In this document: positions 21,296 through 29,325 of the stretch, in pieces
Layout of the letters: each line of letters begins with the position of its first letter
Numbering within the stretch: position 1 is the first letter of the stretch
IMG/VR virus record: IMGVR_UViG_3300004463_000095
Coordinates: 1 to 46,245 of that record
Strand: one strand, 5' to 3'
DNA: 46,245 bases
Source: a virus
The notes under the pieces: generated by a model
The model's input: only the letters and a program-made list of their open reading frames with translations
Database searches by the model: none
What the model was told of the DNA's origin: nothing
Translations under genes and position numbers: made by a program

Positions 21296-21441
21296 CATTT
21301 AAAGAATATTCAGAATGTCAGATTAGAATTATTCAAGTTTTAAAGAAAAAGTATACTAATACAACTGCTGAAGAAGCAGCAAGATTAGCATCTTTAATTC
21401 TTGAACAGATTATCAATGTGTTGGATTTGAAACAGGAATAA
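21292..21441 (+). CDS. Small helical protein, 49 residues
   Basis: ATG 21292 overlaps the polymerase stop by four bases. MTFKEYSECQIRIIQVLKKK and TAEEAARLASLILEQIINVL are two amphipathic helices. Function unknown; coupling to the polymerase suggests co-expression. Confidence 0.6.
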   Translation: MTFKEYSECQIRIIQVLKKKYTNTTAEEAARLASLILEQIINVLDLKQE

Positions 21442-21442
21442 T

Positions 21443-21637
21443 ATGGCTAATTATGGATATGATGAAATATGGCATGCACTCGAAGAATCTGTTAAGTTAC
21501 AATCACATTATGCAGAATTAATCAACATGCATGATGGTGGTCAACGAATGCAATTTAAAGATGCTAAAGCATGGCTTGATAGACTCAGACAATTAGATAA
21601 TGAAAAAGAAAAATGGGCCAGAAAAAATACGAACTAA
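21443..21637 (+). CDS. Small hypothetical protein, 64 residues
   Basis: Two bases after the upstream stop. Helical and charged (MANYGYDEIWHALEESVKLQ, AKAWLDRLRQLDNEKEKW). Not recognised. Confidence 0.65.
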   Translation: MANYGYDEIWHALEESVKLQSHYAELINMHDGGQRMQFKDAKAWLDRLRQLDNEKEKWARKNTN

Positions 21638-21816
21638 CATTGTTAGTCAAGACTAAGCCAGGCGAATTCGAATTAGCAAGTGCTGATAAGATTGAAGGTG
21701 ATACATTATTAGAAGTATTAGCACAGTTGCCAATAGTAGTTGCTACAATCCAGCAAAAACAAATTGATAAATGGAAGCGACATGCGCAATGGAAGGATGA
21801 TGATATTCCTTTCTAG
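21613..21816 (+). CDS. 67-residue protein ending in the SSB C-terminal tip
   Basis: MGQKKYELTLLVKTKPGEFE begins a strand-rich N-terminal half, followed by an amphipathic helix (TLLEVLAQLPIVVATIQQKQ) and the C-terminus WKDDDIPF. The last six residues are identical to the E. coli SSB tip (DDDIPF), which recruits SSB-interacting proteins such as RecO, PriA, exonuclease I and polymerase III chi. The protein is too short for a usual SSB OB fold. It starts inside the preceding gene (25-base overlap). It may act as an SSB-tip mimic or adaptor for host repair proteins; inference. Confidence 0.65.
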   Translation: MGQKKYELTLLVKTKPGEFELASADKIEGDTLLEVLAQLPIVVATIQQKQIDKWKRHAQWKDDDIPF

Positions 21817-21825
21817 GAAAATATT

Positions 21826-22011
21826 ATGACAATCAATGATTTACTTAAACAAATTCCTGAAGAGTTTAGAGATTCTTTTGTAACAATTTATATTCCGAAA
21901 GGAATTCCTGAAGAAGATCAAGGAAAAAACTATCCATTGATTCAAGTTAGTATAGACCAAATGGGAACTAAAAATTGTACAATTATTTTAGAAGCAGATA
22001 CATTCCAATGA
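21826..22011 (+). CDS. Small hypothetical protein, 61 residues
   Basis: MTINDLLKQIPEEFRDSFVT then strands (IYIPKGIPEE, YPLIQVSIDQMG, CTIILEADTF). The start follows AGGA. The stop overlaps the next start. Function unknown. Confidence 0.6.
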   Translation: MTINDLLKQIPEEFRDSFVTIYIPKGIPEEDQGKNYPLIQVSIDQMGTKNCTIILEADTFQ

Positions 22012-22091
22012 CAGCTAAAGAAGATTTCTGGATTACAATCCTTGCAATGATTGGTGTGACATTGTCAATTTGGTATTTGTATGGTGGTTAA
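22008..22091 (+). CDS. Tiny single-span membrane protein, 27 residues
   Basis: ATG 22008 overlaps the upstream TGA. MTAKEDFWITILAMIGVTLS continues as IWYLYGG: almost the entire chain is one hydrophobic helix of 18-19 residues. Short enough to be chance, but the coupling and clean membrane profile favour a real microprotein. Confidence 0.45.
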   Translation: MTAKEDFWITILAMIGVTLSIWYLYGG

Positions 22092-22093
22092 TT

Positions 22094-22204
22094 ATGAACA
22101 AACGCAGAAGATACAAGGCCAAGCGCCGCCGACGAATTAATAAGATGTATGATCAAATGATAATTAATTGTATGAGGACAATAAGAAATGACAAAAGATC
22201 CTGA
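22094..22204 (+). CDS. Tiny highly basic protein, 36 residues
   Basis: ATG 22094 lies two bases after the previous stop. MNKRRRYKAKRRRRINKMYD gives a dense Arg/Lys N-terminus likely to bind nucleic acid; the rest is hydrophobic and basic. It overlaps the next gene by 17 bases. Confidence 0.45.
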   Translation: MNKRRRYKAKRRRRINKMYDQMIINCMRTIRNDKRS

Positions 22205-22370
22205 AACAATCGAACACTGGTTAGATACTATAAGAAATGATGGAGTAAATCTCACGAAGTGGGAAGAAGATTTCATGGATTCTATCTATGACCAATGGTC
22301 TCAAAAAAGATTCATTAGTGATAAACAGGAAGCTATAGTTGAAAGAATATATGCCGAACGAACTCCCTAA
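22188..22370 (+). CDS. Small hypothetical protein, 60 residues
   Basis: MTKDPETIEHWLDTIRNDGV ... LTKWEEDFMDSIYDQWSQKR resembles, from memory, a short helical motif (WExxFxxSIxxQ) in phage replication regions. All helical, acidic, one domain. Function unknown. Confidence 0.65.
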   Translation: MTKDPETIEHWLDTIRNDGVNLTKWEEDFMDSIYDQWSQKRFISDKQEAIVERIYAERTP

Positions 22371-22566
22371 GTTAGATATTGTAGATGATAGATTATTCAC
22401 TATTAATTATAGTGAACTAATACAGTTAATTCAGATGCTAGAGAGGGAATATATTAGCAATGAGTTCTATCCACTAGTTAGAGTTATGATTAAGAGAGCT
22501 AACCAGTTCCTAGACGATAACAATGAACTTTCTAACAGAACTTCTAGAGAGCACGGCGGAAGTTGA
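22351..22566 (+). CDS. Hypothetical helical protein, 71 residues
   Basis: Start at ATG 22351; a TTG at 22339 is less likely. The chain (FTINYSELIQLIQMLEREYI, LVRVMIKRANQFLDDNNELS) is helical. It overlaps the upstream gene by 20 bases and the DUF3987-like gene by 44 bases. Confidence 0.6.
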   Translation: MPNELPKLDIVDDRLFTINYSELIQLIQMLEREYISNEFYPLVRVMIKRANQFLDDNNELSNRTSREHGGS

Positions 22567-23758
22567 ATCTCCGGTTAGTTTTTGGTATTGGAGTGGACTA
22601 GCAACAATATCAGCAGTAATTAAAGACAATGTATGGTTGAAACGCGGCGAACAGATTGATAGCGATAATTGTCTTTATAAACTGTATCCTAATATCTACG
22701 TGATGCTACATGCTGACTCAGGTTTGAAGAAAGGACCGCCAGTCAATTTAGCAAAACGCCTAGTCAAGCGCGTAAACAATACCAGAATAATATCGGGAAG
22801 AAGCAGTATTCAGGGAATGTTAAAGGAATTAGGCGAAGGATATTCATTACCTGGTGGACAGATAATGAAAAAATCCGTAGCCTTCATTGTTGCTTCTGAA
22901 TTTTCTAGTAGTATCGTAGAAGATAAAGCAGCGATGACAATCCTAACAGATTTATATGATAGAAATTGGAATGAAGGCGAATGGAAGTCTCTATTAAAAA
23001 TGGAGAATTTCACCCTTAAAGACCCAACTATCACATTGTTAGTAGCAACCAATGCCGCGCACTTCGATGATTTTATTCAGAAGAAAGATGTTCATGGAGG
23101 ATTCATAGGTAGGATGTTTGTTATTGCTGAAAAAGAAGCAGCACTAATGAACTCACTTATAGGTAAACTTCAGCGCGTTCCGGACGAAGATAAGTTAGTT
23201 GAGTATCTGAAGAAACTATCAGTTCTACAAGGTCCATTCGCATCATTGCATGGCACGCGCGCGGGCAAATACTATGATGAATGGTATAAAGATTTCTACA
23301 CTAATCTAAAGAAACAAGATTACAAAGACGAGACAGGAACTATTCAGAGATTTGGCGACAGCGTATTAAAGGTAGCCATGCTAGTTCAATTAGCAAATGA
23401 ACCAGTGTTGGAAATTACTGAAGATGTAATGATTGAAACAATAGAACGATGTGAGAAATTGATAGGTAGTGTAAGACAAGCAACAGTTGGAAAGGATAAG
23501 AAGGAAGATATTACTGATTTGAAAGTAATAGTATTGAAGGAGTTGATGAATCGTGACAACTATATGATTAGTCATCAGGTATTGTTTAAGAAATATTGGT
23601 TATATTTGAACGCAACGAATGGTCAAGAAGTAATTCAAAGTTTAATTAATAGTCATCATATCACGATGGAGAATCATGGTGGGACCATAGTATACGTGAT
23701 GAATGAAAAGACTGCAATTGAATTAAAGAATTTCTTTGATGGTAGGAGGAAGAAATGA
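22523..23758 (+). CDS. DUF3987-like ATPase, candidate replicative helicase
   Basis: 411 residues. The N-terminal LESTAEVESPVSFWYWSGLA resembles the start of DUF3987/YfjI-type proteins. The segment IYVMLHADSGLKKGPPVNLA (about 58-77) is a degenerate P-loop (xxSGxxKxxP), followed by FIVASEFSS (motif II-like) and LLVATNA (sensor-like). This family is found in phage and plasmid replication modules, often where a DnaB-type helicase would be expected, and no other hexameric helicase is seen here. The C-terminal 90 residues look like a winged-helix domain (IVLKELMNRDNYMISHQVLF). Helicase activity is an inference from family and context. Confidence 0.7.
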   Translation: MNFLTELLESTAEVESPVSFWYWSGLATISAVIKDNVWLKRGEQIDSDNCLYKLYPNIYVMLHADSGLKKGPPVNLAKRLVKRVNNTRIISGRSSIQGMLKELGEGYSLPGGQIMKKSVAFIVASEFSSSIVEDKAAMTILTDLYDRNWNEGEWKSLLKMENFTLKDPTITLLVATNAAHFDDFIQKKDVHGGFIGRMFVIAEKEAALMNSLIGKLQRVPDEDKLVEYLKKLSVLQGPFASLHGTRAGKYYDEWYKDFYTNLKKQDYKDETGTIQRFGDSVLKVAMLVQLANEPVLEITEDVMIETIERCEKLIGSVRQATVGKDKKEDITDLKVIVLKELMNRDNYMISHQVLFKKYWLYLNATNGQEVIQSLINSHHITMENHGGTIVYVMNEKTAIELKNFFDGRRKK

Positions 23759-23934
23759 TTCCTATTTTAATGGGAGATAATGTAGAAATCGAAGTTGACC
23801 CAAATGAAAATGGTTTACCTGTATTAATAATCAAATGTAGATATGGAGCAAGAATAAAGCATACATTATTTCTTGATAAGAATGCAACTGAACAAGTTAT
23901 TCAGTTACTTCAGGAAAAATTAAAGGAGATGTAA
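23755..23934 (+). CDS. Small hypothetical protein, 59 residues
   Basis: ATG 23755 overlaps the ATPase stop by four bases. Strand-rich N-terminal part (MIPILMGDNVEIEVDPNENG, VLIIKCRYGAR) and C-terminal helix (TEQVIQLLQEKLKEM). Function unknown. Confidence 0.6.
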   Translation: MIPILMGDNVEIEVDPNENGLPVLIIKCRYGARIKHTLFLDKNATEQVIQLLQEKLKEM

Positions 23935-23935
23935 G

Positions 23936-24106
23936 ATGGACCCAATAACAGCAATCATCAATCTAATAACTGAAATTATAAGAATGATAAACAAGCAAAT
24001 GGAAGGACAAACACCAGAACAAAAGAAGATTATGTGGGATTGGTTTATCGAAGATCAGAAGTTTTGGCGTGGTTTGATTCAGAATTTGCGAGGAAATGAT
24101 AAATGA
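23936..24106 (+). CDS. Small helical protein, 56 residues
   Basis: ATG 23936 one base after the previous TAA, with GGAG upstream. MDPITAIINLITEIIRMINK is an amphipathic helix, followed by TPEQKKIMWDWFIEDQKFWR, a Trp-rich helix. It resembles short phage proteins of the TPEQ...WW type, function unknown. Overlaps the next gene (ATGA). Confidence 0.6.
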   Translation: MDPITAIINLITEIIRMINKQMEGQTPEQKKIMWDWFIEDQKFWRGLIQNLRGNDK

Positions 24107-24390
24107 CTGAAAAATTAAAACATCTTGAAATTAGTACTATTCTTTCAAATCGAACGAAAGAAGGAATGATTAATTTTAAGTTGGATACTGAATTCACACA
24201 ATGGGATATTTCTAAAGCAAAAGAAATTCATCGTATGTTAGGCGAGGCAATTGAAGCAGCCGTTAGTGATACTCTGATTTATAAATTTCTAACTACAAAG
24301 GTAGGATTGGATGAGGATAAGGCCACGCGTGCGCTGCTCGATTTTAGAGAATTGAGACAAGGCACGCGTGGCATTAGTTTTCCATTTTAG
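24103..24390 (+). CDS. Hypothetical protein, last gene of the early block
   Basis: 95 residues. Strand-rich beginning (LKHLEISTILSNRTKEGMIN), then a helix (ISKAKEIHRMLGEAIEAAVS) and a second helical part, ending GISFPF. Its TAG overlaps the stop of the converging late block. Function unknown. Confidence 0.7.
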   Translation: MTEKLKHLEISTILSNRTKEGMINFKLDTEFTQWDISKAKEIHRMLGEAIEAAVSDTLIYKFLTTKVGLDEDKATRALLDFRELRQGTRGISFPF

Positions 24391-24698
24391 AGTTTTCCAA
24401 TATTCGCAGTTTCTTCACCCTCTGGTACCGGCTCATTCAGGCCGGTATCATATTCTCCTTCAGATTCATTAGCTTCTCGTCTAGTCTCGCCTTGTCGAAT
24501 AGGTGATTGTGGAATGCTAGTAGCATCATTCCATTTCTGTTTCTCGTAAGGACTAGTAGTTCTCAGATGCAAATCCTTCTCGCGCGCGGGCATACTATCT
24601 GCGGAAGTAGTAGTGATCGGCGCATCAGGTTTCGCAGTCTTAGGATTTGGATTAGGTTCCTGAGCTTTCTTGATTGCTTCATTCGTGGAATCAGTCAT
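24387..24698 (-). CDS. Disordered hypothetical protein, last gene of the late block
   Basis: 103 residues, rich in Pro, Thr, Glu, Asn and Gln (KKAQEPNPNPKTAKPDAPIT), with no hydrophobic core. Overlaps the 800-residue gene by four bases. Probably a flexible virion or assembly protein; function unknown. Confidence 0.65.
   Translation of the reverse strand: MTDSTNEAIKKAQEPNPNPKTAKPDAPITTTSADSMPAREKDLHLRTTSPYEKQKWNDATSIPQSPIRQGETRREANESEGEYDTGLNEPVPEGEETANIGKL
24426..24447. terminator. Symmetric hairpin beyond the early block
   Basis: TACCGGC (24426-24432) and GCCGGTA (24441-24447) form a perfect GC-rich stem with an eight-base loop, 36 bases past the last early stop and inside the last late gene. 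It may slow or end transcription from either side, but no U-run follows. Confidence 0.3.
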
Positions 24699-27097
24699 TT
24701 TCTTCCCTTTCTGTTTTTTCTAGATTGTCGAGATTTGCGAGTATCATCTTCTTCAGATTGTTTTCTTTGCCATGGTGTAGGAAGTATTCCACGTTGTAAT
24801 CCAGCACCACCGACATATGGAATTGGAGCGGCGCGTAATAGTTCCCTACCAAGTTGAGGCGCGTTGAATGTTCCTACAGCACCACCAATATCAGCAATCT
24901 GTGATACTGCTGGACCTAATAGGGTCTTAGCGAATGACATAGGACCACCAGCCATACCTTCCATTAAATCTGCAGCTAGTCCAAGTCCCCATCCTTCCAT
25001 TACATTTCCTACTATGCGATTAACTGTATCATTCTCTGATATCTGTGGACCAAAAACAGGTATATTCTTTAAATATCGACCAATATATTCAGTTCGTCCC
25101 GTGAATTCTTCTTCAACACCTTTACCAACATCACCTTTAATTGCTCCCTTGATTCCACCTACTGTACCAGCACGAAGTGCACCTAATGCTTCGCCGCTCA
25201 ATTGAGATAAAGCAAATAACTTCACTAATTTTGTAGAATCATTCTTAATAGCATCCTTAAGTTCTTTTGTTTGTTGAAATGCATATTTCCTGAAAACTAA
25301 TGGTAACTGAGCATACTCATTATTCCAAAGAGTTGGCATCCTTCGACCAATATTTAAGCCTTGTGTAATCTCTGCATGTCGTCCTCCAGCTACTAATTCT
25401 TGACGGGGTGTTAAGGCTTCTTGACTAAGAATATTATCAGCATCATCTAACAGCAATTCTTCCAGTCGTCCACGTTTAAATTGATCAGTAGGATTAGTTT
25501 TTAATTCATCAAATAGCTGACGAGCATATCCTCTACCAGTCCAGGCAGCTATCTTTCTATTAAAATTTTCAGACCAGTTACCACCATAATATTTCATTGA
25601 CCAATCATTAGTAATGCCTTCAGCAATAGACTTATTAATATTCCACGTAGCTCCCGCAGCATCTTCAAATTCGCCCATTGCTTTCGATTTAATGATAGAA
25701 TCTTTCAATGTCTTGAAGTATACTTTGGAAGGAGTATGAAGCCAAGTATTGATATTCCCACCTATGACATTCTTGATAGCGAATGTCTGAAGTTTGGTGA
25801 GCGCCTGAAATGCCTTAACCTTATCATTGAAAGCCTTAACATATTGCCTAGTAGGATCTGGTATCTGTCGTCCAAAATGATTATCTAAGATAACTTTAGT
25901 TCTTTCGGGGTCGGGAGTTTGCTTAACTAATTCTGCAATTTGTGGTCCAAGTTCCTTATCAATTGTTTCAGCTACTTTTTCGTAAATTTTAACATCATCT
26001 TCTAATTCACTACCTTCTAATCGTTTTCTAAAAGCCTGTGATTCACGGCGAATCAAATGATCTCTATCAGCTATAATACGCCATAGTTTCTTACCAGCAT
26101 CACCCATTTTCTTAAGTTCAGTATCACCAGATTCAAATAAAGATTTAGCAGCATAATTCAAATCTCTTTTATTTTTAGCTTCTGCAATATTACGAGCTGA
26201 TAGAGAACTACCAGGATCATCACTAACATTATGAATATCATCTCCGACTTCATCAATGGTAGATTTGAATTCTGGAATATTTGATTTATCAGCAGCTTCT
26301 CGCGCTTTACGTTGAATATCATTCGCTACTGCATCTTGACCTTTAAAATAGGTGCCTCTAACCTCACTACTTCGAGTTGGAATATCTGGCGCTGCTGGCA
26401 CAAAATCATCACCTAATTCTGCAGCACCCTTAATACGTTCCCTCATAGTAGAAGGAAGCATATTTTCAAAGTATTGTTGTGTTGGTGATGGAGGTTGTAA
26501 TCGTTCAGGAACATGCGCTAACATCGGATCGCTAGTTGGACGTGGTGTTATTCCATATGTAGAACTTCCACGAGGAACTGGTTCATTCGCGAAATCTCTA
26601 GGAATATCTGGTAGTTCTAATGAAGTTGCAGCAGGTTCAGGTAAATCTGGTAAAACTGATGGACGCTTATAACCTTTAACTAATCCAGGTATTAGAACTG
26701 ATTCAGGATCGCTAAATAATGAAGTACCAATTTCCCCTATTGCAGAGCCTGTGAATGCTAATGGTTTTCTGAGAGGTTTGGGCGCGCGTGAAGCGATATC
26801 TGACATCTTAGAACTATCAAAACTAAACATACTCCTATCTGGTCGAACAGGATCAAACGCATGTGGTTCAAATTTTTCAATAAATCGTTGTGCACGATTC
26901 TTAGGTGTGAATATATCAGGACTAGGAATTGCTGAAGGTTCAGTAAGTTCATACTTATCAGATAATGGCGGTGGCGCATCCTTTTCAAGAATCTTATTAG
27001 ATATAGCTAGACGAAGTTCATCCTTCGTAGGTTTTCGTTTATCATTCCATGTAATATCGTGAACTTCGCCACGATATTTGACTTTATAATTAGCCAC
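24695..27097 (-). CDS. Large virion-block protein, candidate DNA-ejection (internal) protein
   Basis: 800 residues. The N-terminal module (MANYKVKYRGEVHDITWNDK ... PTKDELRLAISNKI, then RFIEKFEPHAFDPVRPDRSM) is shared with the gene just upstream. A long Pro-rich linker follows (about 60-230), then helical domains (about 240-560), and a C-terminal part (about 620-760) with Gly/Ala-rich segments that could cross membranes (LVKLFALSQLSGEALGALRA, VMEGWGLGLAADLMEGMAGG). Large helical proteins at the end of the late block in short-tailed phages are often ejected to form a channel for DNA. No lysozyme or transglycosylase motif is visible. The ending is Lys/Arg-rich (RKSRQSRKNRKGRK). Confidence 0.6.
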   Translation of the reverse strand: MANYKVKYRGEVHDITWNDKRKPTKDELRLAISNKILEKDAPPPLSDKYELTEPSAIPSPDIFTPKNRAQRFIEKFEPHAFDPVRPDRSMFSFDSSKMSDIASRAPKPLRKPLAFTGSAIGEIGTSLFSDPESVLIPGLVKGYKRPSVLPDLPEPAATSLELPDIPRDFANEPVPRGSSTYGITPRPTSDPMLAHVPERLQPPSPTQQYFENMLPSTMRERIKGAAELGDDFVPAAPDIPTRSSEVRGTYFKGQDAVANDIQRKAREAADKSNIPEFKSTIDEVGDDIHNVSDDPGSSLSARNIAEAKNKRDLNYAAKSLFESGDTELKKMGDAGKKLWRIIADRDHLIRRESQAFRKRLEGSELEDDVKIYEKVAETIDKELGPQIAELVKQTPDPERTKVILDNHFGRQIPDPTRQYVKAFNDKVKAFQALTKLQTFAIKNVIGGNINTWLHTPSKVYFKTLKDSIIKSKAMGEFEDAAGATWNINKSIAEGITNDWSMKYYGGNWSENFNRKIAAWTGRGYARQLFDELKTNPTDQFKRGRLEELLLDDADNILSQEALTPRQELVAGGRHAEITQGLNIGRRMPTLWNNEYAQLPLVFRKYAFQQTKELKDAIKNDSTKLVKLFALSQLSGEALGALRAGTVGGIKGAIKGDVGKGVEEEFTGRTEYIGRYLKNIPVFGPQISENDTVNRIVGNVMEGWGLGLAADLMEGMAGGPMSFAKTLLGPAVSQIADIGGAVGTFNAPQLGRELLRAAPIPYVGGAGLQRGILPTPWQRKQSEEDDTRKSRQSRKNRKGRK

Positions 27098-28246
27098 TTA
27101 CCATTCCTCAGGAGATAATCCATCAAGTTTTTTCAATTGTTCTATCATTTCTTTTTTAGAATTAGCGAATGTTTTAGGTTTACCAGCATGAGCGACTCGT
27201 TTCAATTGCTCAGGGGAATCAATCATCCACATTCCAGTACCTGAATCTTTGAATATTTTATGATGATTACCAGATGGCATTACTACGTCCCAATTACCAT
27301 CATAATCAAAATCATCACCTTTTTTGACAACTGGTTGACCAGTTTTAGCAGCTTTAGCTCGTTCTATATCACCGATCATTCCAGTCTCATCTGTTAATAA
27401 TCGACTACCTCTTGAGGTTTTTTTTACAGGAGACAATCCAGCAAGTTTCTTTTGCTCATCTGCTAACTTGAGCGAGTCAAGCATCTGCTTAACATAATCA
27501 ATAGGTTCTTCAACAGCATCAAGTTTTCCTGAATCGAATGAATCAGGTTCATATGGAGTATTCTTTTTAAGAAATCTTCCTGAAATATGACCTTGACGAA
27601 TATTCTTACCAACAGCACCAGTCTGATCAGCTAATACATGATTCCAAGGATTATCAGCACGACCACGATTACGCATGATATTCTCATACGCAATCTCCTC
27701 GCCAGTCCTAGCTAGTGCAGGTTTAGGAAATGAGCTATTATATGCTTCTTCAGCACCAACAGGAACTAAATCAGCATTCATCTTAGGATTAATAGAATGA
27801 CCAGGATAATCGGCCATTCTTTGACGAAATAACTTAGGCGCTCCCATTAGAACGTTTTCAGGAGCACCAAGCATATTCAATGCAGATTCACTAGCACCAC
27901 TAAAGAATCCTAATTTCTGAGCTTTCCATTTTCTTTCAGCTTCATTGTCAGTCGTTAATGCTGCTCTGTCAACAGCCTTGCTAGTAGGCTGAGACATATC
28001 AACAGTAAACATATTACGATCAGCACGTTCTAAATCACGAGCATGAGGATCTAATTTCTCAAGCCAATCCTTTTGATAGTATTGACTTGGGCTTGGTGGT
28101 TTTGGTAATGAACTCGAAGGATAATCGAATGTTGGTTTCTTAAGAGATCCTTGAAGAATAGCACGTAATTCATCCTTAGTAGGATTCGCACCATCGTACG
28201 TAACTTCTTGAACTTGACCGTTGTGCTTGACTTTATATTTAGGCAT
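27098..28246 (-). CDS. Virion-block protein sharing its N-terminal module with the next gene
   Basis: 382 residues. MPKYKVKHNGQVQEVTYDGA ... PTKDELRAILQGSL matches the start of the 800-residue protein, as does WLEKLDPHARDLERADRNMF (against FIEKFEPHAFDPVRPDRSMF). The rest is polar with repeated DETGMIGDIERA/ADQTGAVGKNIR-like segments and a C-terminal small domain (WDVVMPSGNHHKIF, MIEQLKKLDGLSPEEW). It ends one base before the start of the 800-residue gene. Candidate ejection or virion-internal protein. Confidence 0.6.
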   Translation of the reverse strand: MPKYKVKHNGQVQEVTYDGANPTKDELRAILQGSLKKPTFDYPSSSLPKPPSPSQYYQKDWLEKLDPHARDLERADRNMFTVDMSQPTSKAVDRAALTTDNEAERKWKAQKLGFFSGASESALNMLGAPENVLMGAPKLFRQRMADYPGHSINPKMNADLVPVGAEEAYNSSFPKPALARTGEEIAYENIMRNRGRADNPWNHVLADQTGAVGKNIRQGHISGRFLKKNTPYEPDSFDSGKLDAVEEPIDYVKQMLDSLKLADEQKKLAGLSPVKKTSRGSRLLTDETGMIGDIERAKAAKTGQPVVKKGDDFDYDGNWDVVMPSGNHHKIFKDSGTGMWMIDSPEQLKRVAHAGKPKTFANSKKEMIEQLKKLDGLSPEEW

Positions 28247-28256
28247 TACTTTTCAC

Positions 28257-29321
28257 CTAAAATGGTTCATCGTCATCATCAAGGTCAATAATATCATCAT
28301 CACCTTTATTTAATTGTATAATTAGATTAAGCTTCTTTTTCTTTTCTTGTTCTACCGCATTCTTGAATTTCTTTAGTAGTTCAGGATCAGCATTTGAATT
28401 ACTAAACCAACCGTCAATAGCTGATTTTATATCAACATAATCTTTCTTAATATCTACAAATGGTCTAAGTGATTCATATTCACCTGAATTTAGAACTGCT
28501 TGAGTGGCGTCAATTTCAGCAGTCCTTTGAGCCTGTGGGCTAATAACTACTTCACGAGGTTTAGAACCTCCACCGATCCGTTTATTACGATCCATTCCTA
28601 CACGTTCCATTACGCCTGAACGACCTTCAAATGCTCTAACACCATGTTCACGAATCTTATTAGCTTCTTGACGAACTGCTAAATCATTTTCAGCCTTCTT
28701 AATTTCAGCACTAATCTTTTGACGTTCACGTTCATCAGTAGCCTTATCACGCGCTGCTGTTAGGTCTGCAATTCTCGCAGCCGTTTGAGCCTGCGCCGCA
28801 CGAGCTTCAGCAGTAATACGAGCATTTTCAATCTTAGCTTCTTCATTAAGACGATCATATTCGTCTTTATCAAATTTTCTTAATGTCTCAAAGTATTGAA
28901 CTCTTTTAGCATCTCTAGCTTGTTCAATATCAGCTGCCGCTTTTAATCCTTGACCTTTCATTTCATATTCTTCTACTGCCTGTTCATATGGTCGTCTAAG
29001 AACTGCTTGCGAAGTTTTAATACCAGCGCCCGCACCTTGTTGCCAACCAGAACTAACACCAGCTAAACCAGCTGTAATTCTACCAAGAATACCAGGACCA
29101 TAATCTTCTTGACGTGGTACATTCTGAACATGTGAATAGAATTTCTCCATGGCTTCACCAGTGCCATAGAGTTTATCTATTTCAGAACGATAATCAGCGG
29201 CGCCACGCTCAGCGTTAGGATCTTGATATCTGGCTCGTTTAGGACGAGTAGAAGAAATAGGTTCATATTCTTCAAACTCGTTCCTAAATGGAGTTGTGAA
29301 TCGTGGAATTCTTGATGCCAT
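28257..29321 (-). CDS. Coiled-coil virion-block protein with acidic tip
   Basis: 354 residues. A Gly/Ala-rich hydrophobic segment near 80-105 (ILGRITAGLAGVSSGWQQGA) precedes a long charged coiled coil (about 120-230, ADIEQARDAKRVQYFETLRK). The C-terminus is very acidic and ends DDDDEPF, reminiscent of the SSB tip, though with Glu for the hydrophobic residue. Probable internal or ejection protein by position and composition. Confidence 0.6.
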   Translation of the reverse strand: MASRIPRFTTPFRNEFEEYEPISSTRPKRARYQDPNAERGAADYRSEIDKLYGTGEAMEKFYSHVQNVPRQEDYGPGILGRITAGLAGVSSGWQQGAGAGIKTSQAVLRRPYEQAVEEYEMKGQGLKAAADIEQARDAKRVQYFETLRKFDKDEYDRLNEEAKIENARITAEARAAQAQTAARIADLTAARDKATDERERQKISAEIKKAENDLAVRQEANKIREHGVRAFEGRSGVMERVGMDRNKRIGGGSKPREVVISPQAQRTAEIDATQAVLNSGEYESLRPFVDIKKDYVDIKSAIDGWFSNSNADPELLKKFKNAVEQEKKKKLNLIIQLNKGDDDIIDLDDDDEPF

Positions 29322-29325
29322 TATT

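Noticed and set aside
24507-25205. Plus-strand ORFs of 116 and 113 codons over the 800-residue gene
   Set aside because: Antisense shadows without ribosome binding sites in a region densely coded on the minus strand.
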